A DNA stretch of 64,000 nt. Origin: Ruegeria halocynthiae. Lineage in GTDB: Bacteria > Pseudomonadota > Alphaproteobacteria > Rhodobacterales > Rhodobacteraceae. The DNA is taken from positions 47,291 to 111,290 of the forward strand of contig NZ_FNNP01000010.1 in the NCBI RefSeq assembly GCF_900106805.1, given 5' to 3'. The position numbers were made by a program, and so were the translations under genes. The notes beneath the pieces were generated by a model, which was not told the origin of the DNA, did no database searches, and saw nothing but the letters and a program-made list of their open reading frames with translations. Below are positions 43,032-51,447 of this stretch, one piece after another (position 1 is the stretch's first letter; every line of letters begins with the position of its first letter).

Positions 43032-43840
43032 TGCGCAATCCTTTCTTCGGCAGACTGGCCAAGCCATTCGACCAGATGCTCTGTAACGGTATCAGGTGCG
43101 GTGAGGTTCACCATATGTCGGTGGCCCTGGATCACAACGGCCCGCCCGTTCTGAACTGCAGCGACCATTGCTTCTGACATCGCCGGGGTGGAATTCGGAT
43201 CTCCGTCACCGGTGAGCGCAAGAAACGGGCACGAAATTCGGCTCATCTTATCGGCATAGGCGGCATCGCCCTGCGCAAATGCAGAGTAGGCAACGGCATA
43301 ACCTTCCTGATCAACAGACCCAAGCCACACTGCAACCTGTGCGCGGGCAGTTTGATCACCTGGACCGTCACCAAACCAGCGTGACAGCGGCGTTTCCAAA
43401 TCAACTCTGCCTGCGCTGATATCAACGGCCCGTTTGATGACTGCAGCACGGGATGACGCATCGCGACAATAGACGCCGTTCAACAGGGCAACTCGACTGG
43501 TTTCATTGGGGTATTCCACCGCAAAACCAGCGGCAATCAGCGCCCCCATTGAATGCCCAATGATTGCAACTGAACCCAAGTTCAACGCGCTGACAACATC
43601 GTGCAACCAAACAACAAAATCAGACAATTGACTGCTTGATGGCAGACGGTCACTGCCTCCATGCCCAGGCAGATCAACGGCGATCACTCGGCAATGCGTG
43701 CTCAGCGCGTCGAACTGAGGCCCCCAGGCCGCAGATTGCATACCAACGCCATGAATCAGAAGGACGGGTTGCCCCTTCCCCGCCTCCCTGAACGCGACAG
43801 ACTGGCCGGAGTTAGACAGCTGCAGGGTTGTCAACGTCAT
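43028..43840 (-). CDS. Alpha/beta-fold hydrolase
   Basis: A 270-aa alpha/beta hydrolase. The oxyanion motif HGVGMQSAAW (residues 30-39), nucleophile elbow GHSMGA (S97), a later Asp in LTGDGDPNSTP and the catalytic His near QGHRHMVNL complete the triad. It resembles RutD-like and ester/amide or C-C bond hydrolases. From ATG 43840 it overlaps the DUF1185 gene end by 29 nt; a longer frame from 43918 is not needed. Fourth in the pathway order is only a guess. Its neighbours suggest it processes the monooxygenase product or an intermediate. Confidence 0.87.
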   Translation of the reverse strand: MTLTTLQLSNSGQSVAFREAGKGQPVLLIHGVGMQSAAWGPQFDALSTHCRVIAVDLPGHGGSDRLPSSSQLSDFVVWLHDVVSALNLGSVAIIGHSMGALIAAGFAVEYPNETSRVALLNGVYCRDASSRAAVIKRAVDISAGRVDLETPLSRWFGDGPGDQTARAQVAVWLGSVDQEGYAVAYSAFAQGDAAYADKMSRISCPFLALTGDGDPNSTPAMSEAMVAAVQNGRAVVIQGHRHMVNLTAPDTVTEHLVEWLGQSAEERIAQ

Positions 43841-44414
43841 GGCCAAGTTCCTTGATGTCCTGATAGCGATCCCCGATCCGGTGATGCGGGCGCCCGCCGA
43901 TCGAAGCCCCCAAGGCAATCAAAATCTCATCCGCCGCAGGTGCATCCGCTACCGAGGTCTGAATCGTAAGATAGTGAGACCGACGGCCGCCATCGTGCTT
44001 GTCCATCAACGGGATCAGCAGCGGCGCATTGGCCGGGCCGCGCGTATTGCAGAAGGAAAGGTAGGATTTAGCCCCGACCGCTTTGCGGTAGTGATTCCCA
44101 AAATGCAGCGTGTGGATCAGGGCTGACCCATGCTCGATCTCTCCGTTCAAGCCCACAATCGCAGACTTGCCATAGGCCTCAACCCGATCGCCGCCACCTG
44201 CTGCGTCTAAAATCATTCTGGTCAGCAGCTCCCCCAGACCCGGGGCGCAATCGCGGATTGCAGGGCCGAGATCCTCGACAAAACCCTCATCGGCCCACGG
44301 ATTACGAATGACGGCCATGGCAGCAATCAGCTTCAGCGGAGTTTCTGCCACTTTGCCACCCTCGATCAACGTGTCTTCGACATACAAAAGCGTTTTTCGA
44401 ATTTCGGCGGGCAT
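43812..44414 (-). CDS. DUF1185 (amino-acid-synthesis family) protein
   Basis: A 200-aa protein that matches the DUF1185 pattern: MPAEIRKTLLYVEDTLIEGG at the start, KSAIVGLNGEIEHGSALIHTLHFGNHYRKAVGAKSYL split into GEIEHGSALIHT and FGNHYRKAVG, then SHYLTIQTSVADAPAADEILIALG at the end. The Pfam name refers to amino-acid synthesis, but no reaction is firmly known. Start ATG 44414; the frame extending to 44474 crosses the operator. It is the first gene of the operon facing the GntR regulator, and is the most constant partner of LLM monooxygenase clusters of this kind in my experience. Confidence 0.75.
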   Translation of the reverse strand: MPAEIRKTLLYVEDTLIEGGKVAETPLKLIAAMAVIRNPWADEGFVEDLGPAIRDCAPGLGELLTRMILDAAGGGDRVEAYGKSAIVGLNGEIEHGSALIHTLHFGNHYRKAVGAKSYLSFCNTRGPANAPLLIPLMDKHDGGRRSHYLTIQTSVADAPAADEILIALGASIGGRPHHRIGDRYQDIKELGHDVDNPAAV

Positions 44415-44445
44415 GGCGATTCCTTTGGCAGACCTTTGGATGAGA

Positions 44446-44469
44446 ATATGGTATACCATCATACCATAT
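44446..44469. promoter_or_regulatory. GntR (FCD-type) operator
   Basis: Two 9-bp arms, ATATGGTAT (44446-44454) and ATACCATAT (44461-44469), flank ACCATC. Within this lies the exact 12-bp palindrome ATGGTATACCAT (44448-44459), the classical TGGTATACCA core bound by FadR/FCD-type GntR proteins. It lies between the DUF1185 gene and the divergent gntR gene (36 bp before its chosen start), so one regulator can control both directions. Confidence 0.75.
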
Positions 44470-44504
44470 GTCAATCATACTTGTTCCTGACCCCTGCCGC
44501 AGAT

Positions 44505-45203
44505 ATGAAAGCGTTGATGACGAACACTGACCCCACCCTTCAGAAGATAGAAAAAGCCCCGCAAACCTTGCGGGATATCGTGCAGGCCCGCCTGCGCGAA
44601 GCGATCATCGACGGGCGTTTCGCCCCCGGTGAGCGCCTTGTTGAACGCCCGCTCTGTGATCAGTTGGGTGTCAGCCGTACCGTCATCCGCGAGACGATCC
44701 GATTTCTGGAAGCCGAAGGTTTGGTTGAGATTATCCCCAACCGTGGGCCAATCGTCTCGACCCTCAGTTGGGATCAGGCACGGCAGATCTATGACATCCG
44801 TGTGCAACTTGAAGGCGCTTCAGCTGCGGCCTGCGCACAAGCGCACAGGAAAGGGTTCGAGAAAGATCTGGGTCGGGCCCTGAAAGCGGTTGGCGCGGCG
44901 CAGAACGATACCGAATGGTCGAACCTGCTGCAGGCCACGACCCGCTTCTATGAATTGATGTTTTTGCAGGCCGGGCACAGCATCGCCTGGGATATCGTAC
45001 AACGATTGAATGGTCGGATCAGCCGCCTTCGGGCGCTGACCCTTGCGGCTCGTGATCGAGAGCGGTCCGGGATGAGTCATATGACCGCGATCCATGACGC
45101 CATCCTCAGCGGTGATCCTGTCAAAGCCCGGCAAGCGGTGAAAAACCATATCGCAGATGCCGCACAAACCGCGCGCGGCTTTCTGGAGAATTCTGAAATC
45201 TGA
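44505..45203 (+). CDS. GntR-family transcriptional regulator (FCD subfamily)
   Basis: A regulator of about 232 aa from ATG 44505; ATG 44517 is an alternative and the frame reaching 44436 overlaps the operator. The N-terminal winged HTH is visible in RDIVQARLREAIIDGRFAPGERLVERPL with SRTVIRETIRFLEAEGLV, and the C-terminal FCD ligand domain spans WDQARQIYDIRVQLEGASAA to HDAILSGDPVKARQAVKNHI, including its metal/ligand Asp and His pattern. It is divergent from the monooxygenase operon with the operator between them, so it is very probably that operon's specific repressor. Confidence 0.9.
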   Translation: MKALMTNTDPTLQKIEKAPQTLRDIVQARLREAIIDGRFAPGERLVERPLCDQLGVSRTVIRETIRFLEAEGLVEIIPNRGPIVSTLSWDQARQIYDIRVQLEGASAAACAQAHRKGFEKDLGRALKAVGAAQNDTEWSNLLQATTRFYELMFLQAGHSIAWDIVQRLNGRISRLRALTLAARDRERSGMSHMTAIHDAILSGDPVKARQAVKNHIADAAQTARGFLENSEI

Positions 45204-45304
45204 ATGGTTGATAGTGGCGCCTGCGATTTCGAGATTCTGATATCAAAACTTTCAGCATCTGCATAAATTGGCAGTAAACGCCCTGATCTTACGAAAGAAC
45301 CGGA

Positions 45305-46279
45305 ATGCCGCGTCAGCCTGCTCCGAAGGACTTCAGCCTCAAATGGCTGGAACTGTTTCAAATCTGTGCGCAGAAAGGTTCACTGCAGGTGGCCGCAAAG
45401 GAAACCGGTCTAACGATCAGCACTGTGTCCCATCACCTGCGCAATCTCGAAGACCATCTGGGCGTTGAACTGTTCAATCACACCCGCAGACCGATGGTAT
45501 TGACCCCGAAAGGCCGAACTTTCCTGCGCAATATCGACGATGCGCTACAGCTGATCCGAAAGGCAAAGGCCGAAGCGTCTGCCGGTAGCATTACCGAGGC
45601 CAGCTATCTGCGCTTTGGCACAATCGAAGATTTCGACAGCGACATCATTCCGGAGCTTGCCGTTTACCTGTTCGCAAACATGCCCGCCTGCGATTTCATG
45701 TATCACACAGATTCCAGCCACGCGATTATCGACATGCTGCGCGACCGGCAGTTGGATCTGGGGATTTCCACTACCCCCAGCGAACGCATGAGTGACCTTC
45801 AAGATCGCCCCCTTCTGCGCGATCCATTTGTCATCGTTCTGCCTAAGGTGAATGACGACACTCTGGGAGATATTGTGGAAGGCCGCACCAAACTGCCGTT
45901 TCTGCGTTATTCCAGCAACCTGATCATTGCGCGCCAGATCGAATCCCAACTGCGGCGGATGGGAATTTCAGCGTCGCACAGATTCGAATGCAGCAACAAT
46001 CAGACGCTGATGTCGATGGTATCAGCCGGGGCGGGTTGGACCATCACGACCCCGCTGTTGTATTCTCGGGCAAAACGGTTTCAACCCAAGCTGCGTATGC
46101 ACCCATTTCCGGGCAAAAGCTTTGCTCGCACTTTGGCACTGGTTGCGACGCCGGATTGTTCAAGATCCGTCATTGAACTGGTTGATGCCAAAACACGGTC
46201 TCTGATCAGAGACCGTATCATCGCCCCGCTGCACGCAGACATTCCTTGGCTGGCAAACAGTTTCAAACTGGTCGAGTGA
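45305..46279 (+). CDS. LysR-family transcriptional regulator (paralog of the sulfonate-region LysR)
   Basis: A 324-aa LysR-type regulator starting at ATG 45305. N-terminal HTH: LKWLELFQICAQKGSLQVAAKE then STVSHHLRNLEDHLGVELFNHTRRPM. Its effector domain shares blocks with the LysR at 35285 (LRFGTIEDFDSDIIPEL vs LRLGLIDDFDSRVAPEL; LLRDPFVIVLP vs LLRDPFIIILP; SAGAGWTITTPLLYSRAKRF vs AGGSGWTITTAASYYRARRF). It is convergent with the MttB-family gene and downstream of gntR. Target genes are not obvious; the methylamine genes or a distant locus are candidates. Confidence 0.88.
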   Translation: MPRQPAPKDFSLKWLELFQICAQKGSLQVAAKETGLTISTVSHHLRNLEDHLGVELFNHTRRPMVLTPKGRTFLRNIDDALQLIRKAKAEASAGSITEASYLRFGTIEDFDSDIIPELAVYLFANMPACDFMYHTDSSHAIIDMLRDRQLDLGISTTPSERMSDLQDRPLLRDPFVIVLPKVNDDTLGDIVEGRTKLPFLRYSSNLIIARQIESQLRRMGISASHRFECSNNQTLMSMVSAGAGWTITTPLLYSRAKRFQPKLRMHPFPGKSFARTLALVATPDCSRSVIELVDAKTRSLIRDRIIAPLHADIPWLANSFKLVE

Positions 46280-46295
46280 AAATCGCCCAAAGCCT

Positions 46296-47813
46296 TCAAA
46301 GGATATTGAATCGGTCCCGGATTTGCCCATCCTGCTCGGGTGACAAGTAACTTGGGGAGTGGGTCCGCAATATCTCTTGCGCGCGATGACGCGCCCGGGC
46401 CCACGCATCTTGCGCACCGTTATCTGCCCATGTCCGGGGCTCGTCCCGGTCCGCAAGCGAAGGGTAAAAATAGTCTCGTTCCATGGCGGCAAACGTATGT
46501 TGTCCGCCCAGAAAATGTCCCTCGCCCAGCACCGCTTCGCAAATGGCCTCAAAGCCCAGATTCTCATCTGTTACCTCAATGCCCCTTAAGGCGCGGTAGG
46601 TGTGCGAGTGCATCTCATCATCCAATACAAACGCCTCAAAGCTCACACCCAGCAACGAGGCTGTCATGCCCGAGCTTTCGTAGATCAGATTGCCCCCTGC
46701 CAACGCCGCTGCAATTGAGGTCAGGCCCTTTTCCATCCCATATTGAGCGTCAATCGCCTTGGCATCAGTCATGGAACAAGCCACGCCCGAGGGCAGCCCA
46801 AGCCAATTGGACAACTGGGCCGAGGCTGCATTCAGTACTGCCGTCTCTCCGCTGCCGCCTGAGAAAGCGCCGGTCCGAAGGTCAATGACCAGAGGCCAAT
46901 TCGAAAAAACCATCGGGAAGCCGGGCTGGATCGAATGAACCATCACCAAACTGGCCAGTGTTTCTGCCAATGATTGCGCCAGAAAACCGGCCAAGGTTGC
47001 TGGCGCGGTCGCCCCGGCCTGCGCCGCGGTGATGCACGAAATCGGGATATTATGCTCAATGCAAGCATAGACCACGTCCACCGCATCCTCACCGTATCGC
47101 ATCGGCGAGATCATGGGGCTGATATGCGCCTTCATGAACGGGCGTTTTGCAAATTCCCCGGGACCGCCGGCTGCGATATCCAGCATCTCGACAATCGGCG
47201 CAACATGTTCGGCCAATGTGAATGAGGTCGCGGTGGGCTTCGTGGTGTTCTTCAGCAGCGCATAAACCGTGTTCACATCCAAATCGAAGGTTTCCACCAC
47301 ATCGGTTGCGACACAACAGCGGGTAAACCAGCTGACGTTTGGAAGAACGTCCTGAAGGCGCGTAAAATCATGCAGGTCCTGCAAGGTCGAAGGCCGATAG
47401 TGGCCGCTGTGCAGATCAAGCGTCTGAACCGCTGCCCCGCCAGTGCCAAAGTAGACGCGGTTGCCGCCAACTTCGATGGATCGGGTCTGATCACGCCCGT
47501 GCAGAACAAAGGTCTTGGCAGCCTGATCAATCGCCTGTTCAACCAACTGAGGCGGAAAAAGTATCCGACCCTTCCCGTTTTCTTTTGCCCCAACCGCCAA
47601 CAGATCGGTCTGCAAACGATCCGGAACTTCACCGATCCCAAGCTTTTCAAGAAGGTCAAGTGCCGTGTAATAAATCCGTTCAAGCTCGACCCTGGTCAGG
47701 GGCTTATAAGCGCCTCCTGGCTGACCCGGCGGACAAGGATCTAGCGCGGGCTTCTCAGCCCGCTGCGCAACTCGTCCCTTTCGGCCGGACCGTTTCGCCT
47801 TTGGCGCAGCCAT
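46296..47813 (-). CDS. MttB-superfamily (trimethylamine/betaine-type) methyltransferase, non-pyrrolysine
   Basis: A 505-aa corrinoid-methyltransferase-family protein. There is no in-frame amber codon, so it belongs to the non-pyrrolysine MttB superfamily (glycine betaine or proline betaine demethylases and relatives). The MttB core is visible in RLQTDLLAVGAKE, YFGTGGAAVQTLD, SGGSGETAVLNAASAQLSNWLGLP, and the C-terminal EVTDENLGFEAICEAVLGEGHFLGGQHT. The N-terminal 30 residues are basic. GGAGG precedes the ATG at 47813. It faces the dimethylglycine dehydrogenase-like gene across 187 bp, suggesting a betaine demethylation function. A corrinoid protein gene is not nearby. Confidence 0.85.
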   Translation of the reverse strand: MAAPKAKRSGRKGRVAQRAEKPALDPCPPGQPGGAYKPLTRVELERIYYTALDLLEKLGIGEVPDRLQTDLLAVGAKENGKGRILFPPQLVEQAIDQAAKTFVLHGRDQTRSIEVGGNRVYFGTGGAAVQTLDLHSGHYRPSTLQDLHDFTRLQDVLPNVSWFTRCCVATDVVETFDLDVNTVYALLKNTTKPTATSFTLAEHVAPIVEMLDIAAGGPGEFAKRPFMKAHISPMISPMRYGEDAVDVVYACIEHNIPISCITAAQAGATAPATLAGFLAQSLAETLASLVMVHSIQPGFPMVFSNWPLVIDLRTGAFSGGSGETAVLNAASAQLSNWLGLPSGVACSMTDAKAIDAQYGMEKGLTSIAAALAGGNLIYESSGMTASLLGVSFEAFVLDDEMHSHTYRALRGIEVTDENLGFEAICEAVLGEGHFLGGQHTFAAMERDYFYPSLADRDEPRTWADNGAQDAWARARHRAQEILRTHSPSYLSPEQDGQIRDRFNIL

Positions 47814-48000
47814 GCGTGATCCTCCAACAGCATCATGTTCATCAATTCAACAGAACGCCAGTTGCCCGTTTCAATCGCATTCGGCTTTTTGAGATTTATT
47901 GAGTTTTTATTTTCGATTTTCTCTGCAACATCACTCCGCCCCTTGTGAACCGCCTGACAGAACGGACTAATCCCGCAAAACGAGCCAGAGGGGTTCCGAC
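47814..48000. promoter_or_regulatory. Divergent promoter region between mttB-like and DMGDH-like genes
   Basis: This 187-bp gap must hold promoters in both directions. It has an AT-rich core (about 47885-47930, TTTATTGAGTTTTTATTTTC) that is a plausible location, but no confident -35/-10 pair or palindrome is visible. The two ribosome sites are GGAGG (for the minus gene) and GAGGGG (for the plus gene). Confidence 0.4.
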
Positions 48001-50436
48001 ATGAAATCACGCACCAAGGTAGTCGTCATTGGCGGCGGTATTGCCGGTTGTTCGACACTGTATCATCTGACGCGTGAGGGTTGGACCGATGTTGTGCTGG
48101 TCGAGCGGAATGAACTGACCAGCGGCACAACCTGGCATTCGGCGGCGCAGGTGACCAATTTCGGCATGAACCAGACTATGGTCGGGCTGAAGACCCATTC
48201 GATCAACCTGTACAAGGAACTGGCAGAAGATCCTGACTATCCGATCAACTACCATCACGGTGACGGCGGTATCAGGCTTGCCAATACGCCGGAGCAGATG
48301 CAGGGGTATCACCATTTCGCATCAATGGCGCGTGGAATGGACGTACATTTTGAGATCATCGATGCCGAAGAATGCGCCCGCCGACACCCATTGATTTCAA
48401 CCGATAATCTGTTGGGTGGGCTTTGGGATCCGTTGGATGGCGACATTGATCCGGCTCAGCTGTGCCAGGCATTGGCCCGACGCGCACGCAAAGCCGGGGC
48501 GGAGGTTTATCGGAATACTCCGGTAACCGGGCTAACTCAGCACAAAGATGACACTTGGACGGTTCACACGGAACATGGCGACATTGACTGCGATATCGTG
48601 GTCAACGCTTGCGGCTATCGAGTCAACGAAGTGGGCGGGATGATGGGTGTACATCACCCCGTTGCCTCGATGGAGCATCAGTACTTTCTGACCGAAGAAA
48701 TCGCAGCAATCCGCGAAGCAAGCCACAGGATGCCCCTGCTCCGTTGCCCGATCAGCGACTATTATTGTCGGCAGGAAAAGAACGGCTTGCTGGTTGGGTT
48801 CTATGAGCAGGATTGTAAAACCTGGGGAATGGACGGGATTGATCCGAACTTTGTCAACGCGCTCTGTCCTGACGATCTGGACCGTGTGACCAATGTGTTG
48901 GAGGGTGCTTTTGCACGTATGCCTGCGCTGATGGAGGTCGGGATCCACACCATTGTAAATGGCCCGATTACATACACAATTGACGGCGCACCATTGGTCG
49001 GACCGATCCCAGGCAGGCGCAACGCCTTTTGCATCATTGGTCTGCGCGCAGGACTAGGCGAAGGTGGTGGCCACGGTTGGCTGCTGGCGCAACAGATCGT
49101 TCATGGCGAGGCCTGCTACGATACCTGGTGCCTTGATCCGCGCCGATTTACCGGCCACGCCAATGTAGAACTGACCGCGCTGAAATCCATAGAAGACTAC
49201 CAGAATGAATTTCGCTTTCACTTTCCACACGAACACCGACCCGCAGGTCGCCCGGCCAAAACAACACCGCTGACCCCAATTCTCGCTGCTGAAGGGGCCG
49301 AATTCATGGTTGTCAACGGCTGGGAGAGGGTCGATTACATCAAACCCACACCAGACTTTCACCCCTCTTTGAGATTCAGTCTTGATGAAACCTTTGACGT
49401 CGTTGCGGCAGAGGTCAAAAACCTGCAACACAACGTCGGATTGGCCGAAGTCAGCGGATTCAACCGACTGGAAATCACGGGACCCGATCGACATAGTTTT
49501 CTGGATCGGATGATGTGCGGCACGGTGACAAAACGTGACGGGCGTGTCGGCCTTGGCTATCTGCTGAACCATCACGGCATGGTCAAAGCTGAGGCCACCA
49601 TTGCCAACCTGCCTGCCAGTGATCGCGGCCCGGCACGGGCCTGGTATGGATCCGCCGCTGCCAGCGAATATCACGATATGGACTGGCTGCAGGCACATCT
49701 GCGCGACGACGAGGACGTGCACATCCGCTCACTCACCAATGATCAAACCATACTGGTTCTGGCCGGACCCAAATCGCGCGACATACTGTCAGCCAGCGCC
49801 CGTGGTGACTGGTCGCGAGAAGCGTTTCCATGGCTCTCGGTTCGTGAATGCTTTGTCGGCTTTGCGCCAGCAACTGTTTTGAATATCAGCTTCTCAGGGG
49901 AACTGGCTTACGAGATTCATGTCCCAAATGCCTCACTGTATGCTGCTTATCTGGCGCTGCGAAAGGCGGGTGAAAATCATGATATGACCATGTTTGGTGC
50001 CCGCGCCGTCGAGTCCATGCGGATGGAGAAAGGGTTCTTGCACTGGAAAGCCGACCTGATCACAGAGTTTGACCCATTCGAAACAAGTTTGAACCGGTTT
50101 GTAAAACTGGACAAGGGTGATTTCGTTGGCCGGAACGCTTTGATAAAACGCCATGAAAGCGGTCCGCAGAAAAAGTTGGTGAGCTTAAAAATAGATACGA
50201 TCAAAGCGCCTGCCCATGGTGGTGCTTCGTTGATGTTGGGGGGCAAAGTCGTTGGCACGATCACGTCAGGGGAATGGGGCCACCGGACAGGGATGAACCT
50301 CGCCTATGGTTTTGTGGACCCTGAACTTTCCATCCCCGGCAGCAAGATGCAGCTCGATCTGTGTGGCGAAATAGTCGAAGCCGAAGTGATCGCACCTTCC
50401 CCTTATGACCCGGACCTGTCACACGTGCGCGGCTAG
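48001..50436 (+). CDS. Dimethylglycine/sarcosine dehydrogenase-type flavoprotein with GcvT domain
   Basis: An 811-aa two-part enzyme. Residues 1 to about 370 are a DAO-type FAD domain (VVVIGGGIAGCSTLYHL, dinucleotide motif at 9-16; the His46 in TTWHSAAQV corresponds to the covalent FAD site of DMGDH). The C-terminal part (about 430-800) has the folate-binding GcvT/aminomethyltransferase fold, with VSGFNRLEITGPD and AYGFVDPELSIPGSKMQ. Such enzymes oxidatively demethylate dimethylglycine or sarcosine and pass formaldehyde to tetrahydrofolate. It fits the betaine-catabolism theme with the divergent MttB-family gene. Confidence 0.87.
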   Translation: MKSRTKVVVIGGGIAGCSTLYHLTREGWTDVVLVERNELTSGTTWHSAAQVTNFGMNQTMVGLKTHSINLYKELAEDPDYPINYHHGDGGIRLANTPEQMQGYHHFASMARGMDVHFEIIDAEECARRHPLISTDNLLGGLWDPLDGDIDPAQLCQALARRARKAGAEVYRNTPVTGLTQHKDDTWTVHTEHGDIDCDIVVNACGYRVNEVGGMMGVHHPVASMEHQYFLTEEIAAIREASHRMPLLRCPISDYYCRQEKNGLLVGFYEQDCKTWGMDGIDPNFVNALCPDDLDRVTNVLEGAFARMPALMEVGIHTIVNGPITYTIDGAPLVGPIPGRRNAFCIIGLRAGLGEGGGHGWLLAQQIVHGEACYDTWCLDPRRFTGHANVELTALKSIEDYQNEFRFHFPHEHRPAGRPAKTTPLTPILAAEGAEFMVVNGWERVDYIKPTPDFHPSLRFSLDETFDVVAAEVKNLQHNVGLAEVSGFNRLEITGPDRHSFLDRMMCGTVTKRDGRVGLGYLLNHHGMVKAEATIANLPASDRGPARAWYGSAAASEYHDMDWLQAHLRDDEDVHIRSLTNDQTILVLAGPKSRDILSASARGDWSREAFPWLSVRECFVGFAPATVLNISFSGELAYEIHVPNASLYAAYLALRKAGENHDMTMFGARAVESMRMEKGFLHWKADLITEFDPFETSLNRFVKLDKGDFVGRNALIKRHESGPQKKLVSLKIDTIKAPAHGGASLMLGGKVVGTITSGEWGHRTGMNLAYGFVDPELSIPGSKMQLDLCGEIVEAEVIAPSPYDPDLSHVRG

Positions 50437-51350
50437 TTTTTACTGCGATACGCCGTCGGCGTTTGCCCAAACTGAGCCCGAAACGCCCGCGTCATGGCGC
50501 TGGGGTTTTCGTAGCCACAGCGGCTGGCAATTTCGGCGACGGACTGTTGGGTCTCGATTGCCAGTTTACGCGCCAGAATCAGACGCAATCGACGATAGAG
50601 CGCCTGCGGAGTTATGCCCAACTCGGCCAGCACGCGGGTTTCAATGGTTTTTTGAGAGCATCCAAGCTGACGCGCGATTTCTTTGATGAATAGCGGAGCG
50701 TCCAAAGTGTTCTGCATCACGGCGAGCACTCGGTTCACCAACCTGTCTTCGGACTTCATCCGCGGTGAGGCAGCACTCGGTTCGCCCCGGTTCATCAAGA
50801 GATGAGCCACTTCCATCGACAGCAAAGGCCCATGATCCGCGAGGATCAGCGCCGTGGCCAGATCATAAGCCGCCATCGCACCGGAACAGGTGATCCGGTT
50901 GCGATCGATCACAAAGCGCTCTTGTACCACTTCGACATCCGGAAAGGCTTCTTCGAACCGCGATATCTCATCCCAGTGAATGGTGGCGCAGTGCCCCTCG
51001 AGCAATCCCGCGCCTGCAAGCAACCAGCTTCCTGTATCCAGACCTGCAAGACGGGAATGGCGGCTCGCGGCCCGGCGCAAAGCCCGCAGCGTTTCGGAAA
51101 CGGAATGCTCCAGAAATCCGTAAGACGGCATGACGATCAGAGCATCGCCCGTTGCAGCCCCCATCGCGCCATGAGGTGCCACCTGCAGCCCGCTGGAACT
51201 TTTTACAGGCGCGCCGTCAGGCGAATAGAACTGCCAGGCATACAGGTGCTGCCCCGCCAAGGTATTCGCTGCGCGCAGCGGCTCGACCATGTTGGCAAGG
51301 CACAGGTTCGAGAATCCGTCGAACAGCAAGAAGTTGTAGGTCTGAGTCAA
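50433..51350 (-). CDS. GlxA-family AraC-type transcriptional regulator (GbdR/CdhR-like)
   Basis: A 305-aa regulator with an N-terminal DJ-1/PfpI-like sensing domain (residues 1 to about 170, LLFDGFSNLCLANMVEPLRAAN, LDTGSWLLAGAGLLEGHCATIHWDE) and a C-terminal AraC HTH pair (KEIARQLGCSQKTIETRVLAELGITPQALYRRLRL and SVAEIASRCGYENPSAMTRAFRAQFGQTPTAYR). This architecture is shared by GbdR and CdhR, which respond to betaine/dimethylglycine and carnitine. Its stop overlaps that of the convergent flavoprotein gene (CTAG at 50433-50436). It also faces the acyl-CoA genes starting at 51448, which it may activate. Confidence 0.88.
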   Translation of the reverse strand: MTQTYNFLLFDGFSNLCLANMVEPLRAANTLAGQHLYAWQFYSPDGAPVKSSSGLQVAPHGAMGAATGDALIVMPSYGFLEHSVSETLRALRRAASRHSRLAGLDTGSWLLAGAGLLEGHCATIHWDEISRFEEAFPDVEVVQERFVIDRNRITCSGAMAAYDLATALILADHGPLLSMEVAHLLMNRGEPSAASPRMKSEDRLVNRVLAVMQNTLDAPLFIKEIARQLGCSQKTIETRVLAELGITPQALYRRLRLILARKLAIETQQSVAEIASRCGYENPSAMTRAFRAQFGQTPTAYRSKN

Positions 51351-51447
51351 ATTATTCTAATCCTGCACGATATCTTACGATTATCGCATGTCATAGACCT
51401 AAACAATGCCGTTTCATTCCCAATCAGGCATTAAGGGAACCCGCGTT

